The notes under the pieces: model-generated
Told to the model about the DNA's origin: nothing
Databases searched by the model: none
What the model saw: only the letters and a program-made list of their open reading frames with translations
Shown: in pieces, positions 1 through 5,830 of the stretch
How positions within the stretch are numbered: the first letter of the stretch is position 1
Layout of the letters: every line of letters starts with the position of its first letter
Source: Thermoproteota archaeon
GTDB lineage: Archaea > Korarchaeota > Korarchaeia > Korarchaeales > Korarchaeaceae
Direction of reading: 5' to 3'
Length of the DNA: 6,078 nt
Assembly (NCBI GenBank): GCA_021158805.1
Contig: JAGGTZ010000172.1
Coordinates: forward strand, 1-6,078
Position numbers and translations under genes: made by a program

Positions 1-1607
1 CACTTCTCCTACTACTATTGACAATATCTCCACTCTACTCCATAGTAGCGTCAGAGCGAAGAGCCCTAATTATATCAAATAGCTACGACTTGGAGTCGGC
101 AAAGTTGATATCATCAGAGCTAGAGTCGCTAGGTATAGCTAACGATATCTCCAAGAACATGCTAGATGGTTATTACTACTATTTCATCCTAGGGGGTCCT
201 ATAGCTAAAGATATAGGCTCTCTATCGAGGAAATACCTTCCTAGAGAGGAAGCAGAGAACCTAATTATGGTGAGGGGATACTGGACATTTGCCATGTCCT
301 ATGAGAATGGTAAATATGTAATGGTAATAGCGGGTAATACGAGAAGAGAGACGTATTTAGCTACAGAATCCCTCATAAAGGCTGGGGTCATAAGGTTCAT
401 TACCAACGAAATGATAGAGATAGGTCCTCCCCTATCTCGAGCTGAGATGAAAGATCTTACAAGGCTAAACTTCATATGGGAATTCCCTCCCAAGACGAAG
501 AACAAGAGGAATCTATCGGTAGATATTCCCAGACCCCTACTTGACTTCTTTCGAATTAAGCCTAGGATGAACGTGCTCACAGAATTTAATGAGAGTAAGA
601 ATAAGCAGAAACTACTCTTCACATGGTACCTAATGGTCAGGACGCCCCATGATGACCCTTATATAAGGGAAATAGTCCAAGAGATAGATGAGATTGCTGA
701 GAAAAGTGAGATAAGTGGATACAAGAAGATATGGCTATTAACGTCCTTCGTCCAATACATAAAATACTCCCTCAGCATGGAACTCTCTCCCACTGGCGAT
801 TATCCAAAGTATCCGGTGGAGACGCTCTTTGATAAAGAAGGGGACTGTGAAGATCTGTCATTGCTACTAGCCTCCCTATTTGAAGAGGCTGGGTATGACA
901 CACTTCTCCTTATAATGCCATATCATGCAGCCGTTGCTGTGGTCATGCCTCCAGAATGGGTTGTAGGCCCAAGGGTTAAATACAGGATTAAGGAGGTAGA
1001 GGGAATCCCCACAGTGCTAGTGGACTCCTATGACCTGTACGATAAGTACGTTAACTATATTATAGGAGAGGATAATCTTCCGGTACTAGAGTTCGAGTTC
1101 GAGGGGAAACATTATTTCTACGTCGAGACGACATCAGCCTACTTCAAGCCCGGTAAGGTTCCTTATCTACTTCAACTCTTGTCCGTGCATCCCTTCCCTA
1201 TATATATCGTGAAGATTAGAGGAGTCTCTGTACCACTTATCTTAGATTATATACTACTATCTAGGAAAATTGGAGATGGTTACGGCATCTCTGTAATAGC
1301 GAAGATAGCTAATGTCGGGGAAGCTAGATCTGGTCCACTAGAGGTTTTAGCTCAGATATACCCGGGGAGTAACTTAACGGTAGGAGGGATAGACCCTCAT
1401 CTAATTAAGGCTGGTAACGCTGGGGAGAAGTTAAGATATTACAAGACTATAGAGGGCTCCGTACCGATAGGAGAGCTTAATCCTAGGGAGGTGAGGTTCG
1501 TACACTTCCAGTTTTACACCACCTCTCCTAAGGTAGCATCAAAGATATCATTGAAGTTAGGTGATACGGAGATAGACTTCATAAGGATAAAGCCCTTCAA
1601 TCCATGA
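1..1607 (+). CDS. exported transglutaminase-like (cysteine protease fold) protein, 5'-truncated by window edge
   Basis: The reading frame is open to the left edge. Codons 3-17 read five leucines before the TTG at 18, so that TTG is very probably an internal Leu codon and the true start lies outside the window. The run of six leucines followed by TISPLYSIVAS looks like the hydrophobic core and cleavage region of a signal peptide, so export is inferred. Counting from TTG 18, residues about 14-130 form an alpha/beta domain (FILGGPIAK; VMVIAGNTRRETYLA) that resembles domains seen in archaeal surface proteins. Residues about 215-385 are transglutaminase-like, with GDCEDLSLLLASLF (Cys277), PYHAAVAVV (His303) and YFYVETT (Glu370 in place of the usual Asp), a plausible Cys-His-acid triad. 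Residues about 395-529 look like an all-beta Ig/CARDB-like domain. No C-terminal membrane segment is visible. The substrate is unknown: it could be a protease, peptidase or cross-linking enzyme. The stop TGA overlaps an ATG at 1604, so the gene is tightly linked to aroC. Confidence 0.85.
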   Translation, partial: LLLLLLTISPLYSIVASERRALIISNSYDLESAKLISSELESLGIANDISKNMLDGYYYYFILGGPIAKDIGSLSRKYLPREEAENLIMVRGYWTFAMSYENGKYVMVIAGNTRRETYLATESLIKAGVIRFITNEMIEIGPPLSRAEMKDLTRLNFIWEFPPKTKNKRNLSVDIPRPLLDFFRIKPRMNVLTEFNESKNKQKLLFTWYLMVRTPHDDPYIREIVQEIDEIAEKSEISGYKKIWLLTSFVQYIKYSLSMELSPTGDYPKYPVETLFDKEGDCEDLSLLLASLFEEAGYDTLLLIMPYHAAVAVVMPPEWVVGPRVKYRIKEVEGIPTVLVDSYDLYDKYVNYIIGEDNLPVLEFEFEGKHYFYVETTSAYFKPGKVPYLLQLLSVHPFPIYIVKIRGVSVPLILDYILLSRKIGDGYGISVIAKIANVGEARSGPLEVLAQIYPGSNLTVGGIDPHLIKAGNAGEKLRYYKTIEGSVPIGELNPREVRFVHFQFYTTSPKVASKISLKLGDTEIDFIRIKPFNP

Positions 1608-1612
1608 TAGCA

Positions 1613-2707
1613 ATGGGTGGAGATATCATAGGGAAATCGCTCAGACTAATTTCTTTCGGTGAAAGCCATGGAGAGGTAGTTGGTGCCGTTATCGAGGGGG
1701 TACCGGCTGGCCTTCCCCTTAGTGAAAGTGATATTCAGAGGATTTTGGACCTAAGGAGACCCGGACAGTCCACCTTCACTACTCAGAGAAGTGAACTAGA
1801 TAAGGTAAAGATACTAAGCGGTGTCTTCAGGGGCTTCACTACCGGAGCCCCTATTACCATGATTGTTAGAAACGAGGACATCAATAGCTCCTACTACTCC
1901 GAGTTCTTAAGGAGACCAAGGCCAGGGCATGCTGACTATATTGCAAGAGTGAAGTATGGAGGTTATAATGACTATAGAGGAGGAGGGAGATTCTCGGGCA
2001 GGATGACTATCTCTATGTGCATGGCCGGGGCCCTAGCAATTAAGCTACTTGAGAGGATGGGGGTGGAGGTAATCGCCTACTCATTGGAGATAGGTGGAGA
2101 GAGGGCTCGAAATTTCACCTTAGAGGAGGCAAGAGAATACAGATATCAAAATCCAATCAGGGCACCGAACAAGGATTCCTATGAAAAGATGTCTCAGGTA
2201 ATAGAGGAAGCTAAGAAGGAAGGAGACAGTGTTGGTGGAATAGTGGAAGCTATCGCATTAAATGTCCCTCCTGGGTTAGGAGAGCCCCTATTCGATACTA
2301 TGGAGGGGGATATAGCGAAAGCCATGTTTTCCATACCGGCCGTTAAAGGAATAGAGTTTGGGGCAGGATTTGAGGCAGCGAGGATGAGGGGATCCGAGCA
2401 TAATGATCCACTAACTATTAAGGAAGGAAAAGTTATTTATGCCAAAAATGATCATGGAGGCATCATAGGCGGTATCACGACGGGAGAACCAATTATCCTG
2501 AGAGTGGCATTTAAACCGACCCCCTCAATAGCTAAACCTCAGACAACAGTGGATCTAGAGGATATGAAAGAGGTAGAGATAAGGATTAAAGGTAGGCATG
2601 ACCCATGCATAGTCCCAAGGGCAGTGGTTGTGGTGGAATGTATGCTTGCGTTTGTGCTAGCTGATCACGCCCTTAGAGCAGGTCTGATAGGAAATGTTCT
2701 GGGGTGA
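1613..2707 (+). CDS. aroC: chorismate synthase
   Basis: This enzyme carries out the last step of the shikimate pathway: EPSP to chorismate plus phosphate, using reduced FMN, in the cytoplasm. Counting from ATG 1613 (364 residues, normal for the family), all three family signatures are visible. FGESHG carries invariant His19; RPRPGHADY carries the second conserved His106, followed by RGGGRFSGR; and GRHDPCIVPRAVVVVE lies near residues 327-342. Also typical are LRRPGQS, the TTGAPI stretch, GGIIGGITTGEPI and KPTPSIAKPQTTV. GGGRFSGRMT varies from the commoner GGGRSSARET. Two in-frame ATGs exist, at 1604 (ATGA overlap with the upstream stop) and 1613. I chose 1613 because MGGDIIGKSLRLISFGESHG aligns without extension to the usual family N-terminus. 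Neither has a good Shine-Dalgarno, so translational coupling to the upstream gene is likely. It is followed immediately by the chorismate mutase fusion that would consume its product. Confidence 0.97.
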   Translation: MGGDIIGKSLRLISFGESHGEVVGAVIEGVPAGLPLSESDIQRILDLRRPGQSTFTTQRSELDKVKILSGVFRGFTTGAPITMIVRNEDINSSYYSEFLRRPRPGHADYIARVKYGGYNDYRGGGRFSGRMTISMCMAGALAIKLLERMGVEVIAYSLEIGGERARNFTLEEAREYRYQNPIRAPNKDSYEKMSQVIEEAKKEGDSVGGIVEAIALNVPPGLGEPLFDTMEGDIAKAMFSIPAVKGIEFGAGFEAARMRGSEHNDPLTIKEGKVIYAKNDHGGIIGGITTGEPIILRVAFKPTPSIAKPQTTVDLEDMKEVEIRIKGRHDPCIVPRAVVVVECMLAFVLADHALRAGLIGNVLG

Positions 2708-2709
2708 TC
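2701..2709 (+). promoter_or_regulatory. Shine-Dalgarno for the chorismate mutase-aminotransferase gene
   Basis: GGGGTGATC matches the anti-Shine-Dalgarno complement (AGGAGGTGATC type) at 8 of 9 positions, and its GGTG core ends 5 nt before TTG 2712. It contains the aroC stop TGA (2705-2707). This site is the reason for preferring the TTG start at 2712 over ATG 2694, which has only a weak upstream site, or ATG 2721. Confidence 0.6.
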
Positions 2710-2711
2710 TT

Positions 2712-4058
2712 TTGGAGGATATGAGGGCTAGGATTAAGGAGATAACTCTCAAAATGGTGGATCTATTTTCCGAGAGATTAGACCTTGCTAGGCAGATTGG
2801 GAAGTTGAAGAGGGAAGGAGGCCTGCCTATAAGGGACCAAAGCGTGGAAAAGGATCTATGGAATTCTGTTAAGGAAAGATGTATCGAGAAAAGGTTAGGA
2901 GAATGGGAATGTAGGAGGCTCTTCAACTTCTTAATCTCCTCCTCGGTAAGAGCTCAAGTCCCAGAGGGAGGAGGAGCAGGCCCTCACGTAGAGATCTTCA
3001 GGCGCGCTAAGGAGATGGAAAAGCAGGGTATAGCAGTATATCATCTCGAGGTAGGTGAACCACCGTGGAGCTTCCCACCGGAGGTCCTTGATGCAATGAT
3101 TGAGGCCATCAAGAGGGGACAGACTAGGTATGGGACCTCACTTGGTAATGAGAGGTTTAGAGAGGCCGCTAGCAACTGGATTTCTAAGAGAGATAGTATT
3201 GACGCTTCTTTAGATCAAGTAATGCCCTTCCCGGGCTCCAAATATGCACTATTCTCCATACTCTCTGTATTTCTCAGGCCAGGAGATAGGTTGGGTATCT
3301 GGCTCCCCGCATGGCCTGCTTACAAGGGTATGGCATCTCACCTTTCCCTAGAGGTTGTGGAGATATCAAGTCTTGAGGAACTAGAATCACTCAAGGGAGT
3401 AAGTGCATTTATCCTCTGCTCTCCTAACAATCCGGATGGGAAAGTATGGAGCAAGAAGGAGCTAGAGGAGCTATCAGAAGTTCTTAATGAAAGTAATGCG
3501 CTATTAATCTCAGATGATGCTTATGCTGAGCTTTCCTTTGAGGATAGAATTCCTCCATCCAAGATCTATGAGAATACAATAAGCGTTAACACCCTCTCTA
3601 AGGCCTTCGGGATGACCGGCTTTAGAGTAGGCTATGTACACGGTAAAGAGGAGTACATAAAACGTCTTGCCAGATTCCTCTCCCTCACTATAACAAGCGT
3701 CCCCGAGTTCGTCCAAGAGGGTGCAGCAGCCGCCCTGATGGTTGGAGAGAGATATGTAAAGGATGTCCGAATGGAACTCGAGTCATATCTGGGCTATGCG
3801 CTCAAACAGCTAGAAGGGGGGCCTTTAGAGGTAAGTAAACCTCATGGTGGTCTTTACCTCTTCCCCAAGGTCTTAATCAATGACTTTGACTCTAGCAAGT
3901 TCGCATCAGAAGTTTTAGAAGATAAGGGTATAGCAGTAGCTCCAGGGGCGGGATTTGGACCCTTCCCTGATAGGATAAGGATAACATATGCAAGCCCATA
4001 TGCTGATCCTGGGATTGCGCTGCTGAGGGAGGCCATAGAGTCTTGGACATCCTCATAA
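2712..4058 (+). CDS. bifunctional chorismate mutase (AroQ type) / class I aminotransferase fusion
   Basis: This is a two-domain enzyme. Residue numbers count from the in-frame ATG 2694, which lets the first domain align ungapped with E. coli PheA; from the chosen TTG start the protein is 448 residues. Residues about 8-88 are an AroQ chorismate mutase, with E. coli active-site counterparts Arg11, Arg28, Lys39, Asp48, Glu52, Ser84 and Gln88 all present, but Val51 where E. coli has Arg51. A Gly-rich linker (about 90-97) leads to a fold-type I PLP aminotransferase of about 350 residues. This contains LEVGEPPWSFP, SPNNPDG (Asn246), ISDDAYAEL (Asp274 and Tyr277 contact PLP), SKAFGMTGFRVGY (PLP Lys303, Arg311) and the C-terminal Arg429 expected to bind the substrate carboxylate. 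The likely role is chorismate to prephenate, plus amination of either prephenate (to arogenate) or 4-hydroxyphenylpyruvate/phenylpyruvate; the sequence alone does not decide which. It overlaps the downstream tyrA by 16 nt. No ACT domain is present. Confidence 0.93.
   Translation: MEDMRARIKEITLKMVDLFSERLDLARQIGKLKREGGLPIRDQSVEKDLWNSVKERCIEKRLGEWECRRLFNFLISSSVRAQVPEGGGAGPHVEIFRRAKEMEKQGIAVYHLEVGEPPWSFPPEVLDAMIEAIKRGQTRYGTSLGNERFREAASNWISKRDSIDASLDQVMPFPGSKYALFSILSVFLRPGDRLGIWLPAWPAYKGMASHLSLEVVEISSLEELESLKGVSAFILCSPNNPDGKVWSKKELEELSEVLNESNALLISDDAYAELSFEDRIPPSKIYENTISVNTLSKAFGMTGFRVGYVHGKEEYIKRLARFLSLTITSVPEFVQEGAAAALMVGERYVKDVRMELESYLGYALKQLEGGPLEVSKPHGGLYLFPKVLINDFDSSKFASEVLEDKGIAVAPGAGFGPFPDRIRITYASPYADPGIALLREAIESWTSS
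4027..4032 (+). promoter_or_regulatory. Shine-Dalgarno for tyrA TTG start
   Basis: GGGAGG lies within the end of the aminotransferase coding region, 10 nt before TTG 4043. It supports TTG as the start. The next ATG (4073) falls inside the Gly-rich nucleotide-binding loop and would destroy it. Confidence 0.6.
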
Positions 4059-4843
4059 TAGGAGCCGGGGGGATGGGGACTCTCTTCTCTAAACTAATGC
4101 ATGAGGAGCACGAAGTCAGTGTCTATGACAAGGATCCAAAGAAGTCAGAGGCTTTAGCAAGCCAATTAGCGGTTAAACCTATTCAAAAGCTAGAAAAGAT
4201 CGATAAGTATGGATTAGTCTTACTCAGCGTTCCCATCTCCGCTATATCGACCCTTATCGAGAAGTTAAGTTTTGAAATGAGAAGAGGTTCTATTCTCGTG
4301 GAAATAGCCTCGATAAAGTTTCCTGTAATTGAAGGTCTTAGAAAAGCAAGGAGAAGGGGAATAAATACGATCTCCCTCCACCCACTCTTTGGGCCAGGTA
4401 TAAGAGATCCTTCAAAGGGGAAAGCTGCTATAGTAGAGGTCATGGACATAGAGGAGGAGATATCCTTAGCAAGTACAATTTTTCCATTCCAGCTGATACC
4501 CACAAATGAGGAAGAACATGATAAGGTAATGGCTTGGCTGGGCCTTATCCACTTGATACTGAATTCTTACCTAGCGTCATCCGATGAGGATGCTCATAAT
4601 ATATCTAAGTTGTTCACAACGACGCTACAAACTTTTACGAAGCTAGCAGCCTCTACTTTAACTCAAGACTCGCGTCTAACCCAAGAACTAATCGATCTCA
4701 ATCCAGAGTTTCCTAAGAAGCTATCGATATTCTTGGAGACCCTGACTGAGCGTTATAAAGATATAGATGGTATGAGAAGCTCCATTAAGGCATGGAAATC
4801 TCTTTTAGATATCGAAGATGCCTATAGGTCCCTGTATGAATGA
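4043..4843 (+). CDS. tyrA: prephenate/arogenate dehydrogenase (TyrA family)
   Basis: This is an NAD(P)-dependent oxidative decarboxylase of tyrosine biosynthesis, 266 residues, a core TyrA without ACT or mutase domains. The N-terminal Rossmann fold starts at residue 1 (ILIIGAGGMG). Asp29 at the end of the second strand (VYDKDP) suggests NAD rather than NADP. Further family marks are LLSVPISAI (61-69), EIASIK with Ser90, HPLFGPG with the probable catalytic His113, EEHDKVMA (157-164) and His170 in the helical C-terminal domain. That domain ends in the QD..L..ELI..NP pattern (208-221) typical of TyrA. The Arg that binds prephenate in characterised enzymes is not evident at the expected place (Ser204 or Lys200 there), so arogenate use is possible. 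The TTG start overlaps the aminotransferase gene by 16 nt, so the two are co-translated partners in one pathway. Its stop abuts the stop of the convergent speE gene with no spacer. Confidence 0.92.
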   Translation: MDILIIGAGGMGTLFSKLMHEEHEVSVYDKDPKKSEALASQLAVKPIQKLEKIDKYGLVLLSVPISAISTLIEKLSFEMRRGSILVEIASIKFPVIEGLRKARRRGINTISLHPLFGPGIRDPSKGKAAIVEVMDIEEEISLASTIFPFQLIPTNEEEHDKVMAWLGLIHLILNSYLASSDEDAHNISKLFTTTLQTFTKLAASTLTQDSRLTQELIDLNPEFPKKLSIFLETLTERYKDIDGMRSSIKAWKSLLDIEDAYRSLYE

Positions 4844-4849
4844 TCATTC
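4838..4849. repeat. 12-bp perfect palindrome holding both convergent stop codons
   Basis: GAATGATCATTC is its own reverse complement, with its centre exactly between 4843 and 4844. Each half supplies GAA-TGA, the last Glu codon and the stop of tyrA on plus and of speE on minus. There is no loop, so it is not a classical hairpin terminator. A bidirectional end signal is possible but unproven. Confidence 0.7.
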
Positions 4850-5791
4850 CTCTCCTATTGTGGCTGGGTCTCTGTCGGTGCTCGGTCTAACTTCTTCCTT
4901 CATAATCTCCTCGACAAATACTGGATGCTGGAAGAGGGAGTACTGGACCCTGGGAGAATAGTATTTAGTCCTCCCAGCCAGCCTTCTTTCCTCAAATCTC
5001 CTCTCCAAGATGTCTCTAGGGACATCAGTAGGGACAGCGTAGTCAGATGCGTAAGTAAATGTCCATTCATCAGTAAAGGAGGGAATATAAGCTCTCGCGA
5101 CGGCATGCTTCTGGAAAACATCTCTAATCGTTCTGTAAATCCTCTGGAAAGTATGCCTATTGATGTGGAGGCCCGTACTATGGGTCACCATCAAACCACC
5201 ATCTCTGAGGATCCCTCTTACCTTCTCGTAGAACTCCTTAGTATAAAGCCTCGCAGCCTGTCCATAGGGATCAGTCAGATCTAATATGACGGCATCATAC
5301 ATCTCTTTCGTACTTTCGACGAAAGCCCTTCCATCTCCTATTACTAGATTTAATCTCTCATCCTCAAAAGCCCCAGAGGGTACTTCGGGTATATGTTTCC
5401 TCACTAAGTCTATCACAGATTTATCAAGCTCTACCATCGTAACACTGTCCACTGGATGCTTCAATACCTCCCTTAAAGCTCCACCATCGCCCCCTCCTAT
5501 TATCAGCACCCTCTCGGGCCTTTCTACCGTAAGGAGCGTTGGGTGGACCAAGGTCTCATGATATATGAACTCGTCGTATAGGGAGAGCATGGCTATATGT
5601 TCTATGTACAGGGCTCTCCCATAAAATGGGAAGTCTAACACCTCGATGAGCTGCCCTTCTTCACTTAGTTCAGAGGAGACAACTCTATCTACTGGGGTAA
5701 GAGTAGAGAGGTATGGGCCTGCATGTTCTAAGTAAAGCAGAATTCCGTCAATATTCCTCAAACCGGGCTTGGGTAATCTACGGCTAATCAT
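4844..5791 (-). CDS. speE: aminopropyltransferase, spermidine synthase family, ACL5/thermospermine-synthase-like
   Basis: This cytoplasmic enzyme transfers an aminopropyl group from decarboxylated SAM to a polyamine; long or thermostable polyamines are common in hyperthermophiles. Residue numbers count from the in-frame TTG at 5797; from ATG 5791 the protein has 315 residues. An N-terminal beta domain (about 15-70) precedes DEFIYHETLVHP (75-86) and a Rossmann-like methyltransferase fold. The fold contains LIIGGGDGGALREVLKH (98-114), VELD (Glu123 for the ribose), GDGR (Asp155) and ILDLTDP (Asp173, expected catalytic base). YHETLVHPTLL and IPSFTDEWTF..ASD resemble ACL5-type thermospermine synthases more than classical spermidine synthases. 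The usual LDG..Q before DEF.YHE is replaced by IEHIAM (65-70). I chose ATG 5791 because a TATA box lies 26 bp upstream, implying leaderless translation. The exact product (spermidine, thermospermine or other) cannot be read from sequence. It converges with tyrA, with both stops inside one palindrome. Confidence 0.93.
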   Translation of the reverse strand: MISRRLPKPGLRNIDGILLYLEHAGPYLSTLTPVDRVVSSELSEEGQLIEVLDFPFYGRALYIEHIAMLSLYDEFIYHETLVHPTLLTVERPERVLIIGGGDGGALREVLKHPVDSVTMVELDKSVIDLVRKHIPEVPSGAFEDERLNLVIGDGRAFVESTKEMYDAVILDLTDPYGQAARLYTKEFYEKVRGILRDGGLMVTHSTGLHINRHTFQRIYRTIRDVFQKHAVARAYIPSFTDEWTFTYASDYAVPTDVPRDILERRFEERRLAGRTKYYSPRVQYSLFQHPVFVEEIMKEEVRPSTDRDPATIGEE

Positions 5792-5812
5792 ATGCAATCT
5801 AACTTTCTCTCA

Positions 5813-5821
5813 CTTATAAAA
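5813..5821 (-). promoter_or_regulatory. archaeal TATA box for the speE-family gene
   Basis: On the minus strand the sequence reads TTTTATAAG, a good match to archaeal box A. Its centre is about 26 bp before ATG 5791, the usual distance from TATA box to transcription start, so the mRNA would begin at or next to the ATG. No purine-rich BRE is seen upstream; that region is pyrimidine-rich (TTCTTC), which weakens the call somewhat. Confidence 0.6.
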
Positions 5822-5827
5822 GAAGAA
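5818..5827 (-). terminator. possible T-rich transcription end for the right-edge gene
   Basis: On the minus strand TTCTTCTTTT begins 3 nt after the TGA stop (5831-5833) of the right-edge gene. Archaeal polymerases stop at T-rich tracts, so this could end that transcript. It overlaps the speE TATA box, and the C interruptions make it a weak example. Readthrough into speE is the alternative. Confidence 0.3.
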
Positions 5828-5830
5828 TGG

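Noticed and set aside
299..622. Minus-strand open frame opposite the transglutaminase-like gene
   Set aside because: It is a low-complexity Ser/Leu/Phe-rich translation with no ribosome binding site or recognisable motif, and the opposite strand has a clear protein.
1604..1612. ATG 1604 as the aroC start, with an ATGA overlap
   Set aside because: It is possible, but ATG 1613 reproduces the usual chorismate synthase N-terminus without extra residues; I kept 1604 only as an alternative.
2657..2926. Minus-strand open frame across the aroC / chorismate mutase junction
   Set aside because: It spans two conserved coding regions on the other strand and shows no motif, so it is a shadow frame.
4821..4828. 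CCTATAGG palindrome near the tyrA end as part of a hairpin terminator
   Set aside because: It is 8 bp with no loop and no following T-run, lies inside the coding sequence, and short palindromes of this size occur by chance.
4925..5561. Two plus-strand open frames (4925-5284 and 5286-5561) antisense to the aminopropyltransferase gene
   Set aside because: They are Ser/Pro-rich translations with no family motifs, lying fully opposite a well-conserved enzyme. They are shadows of its codon pattern.
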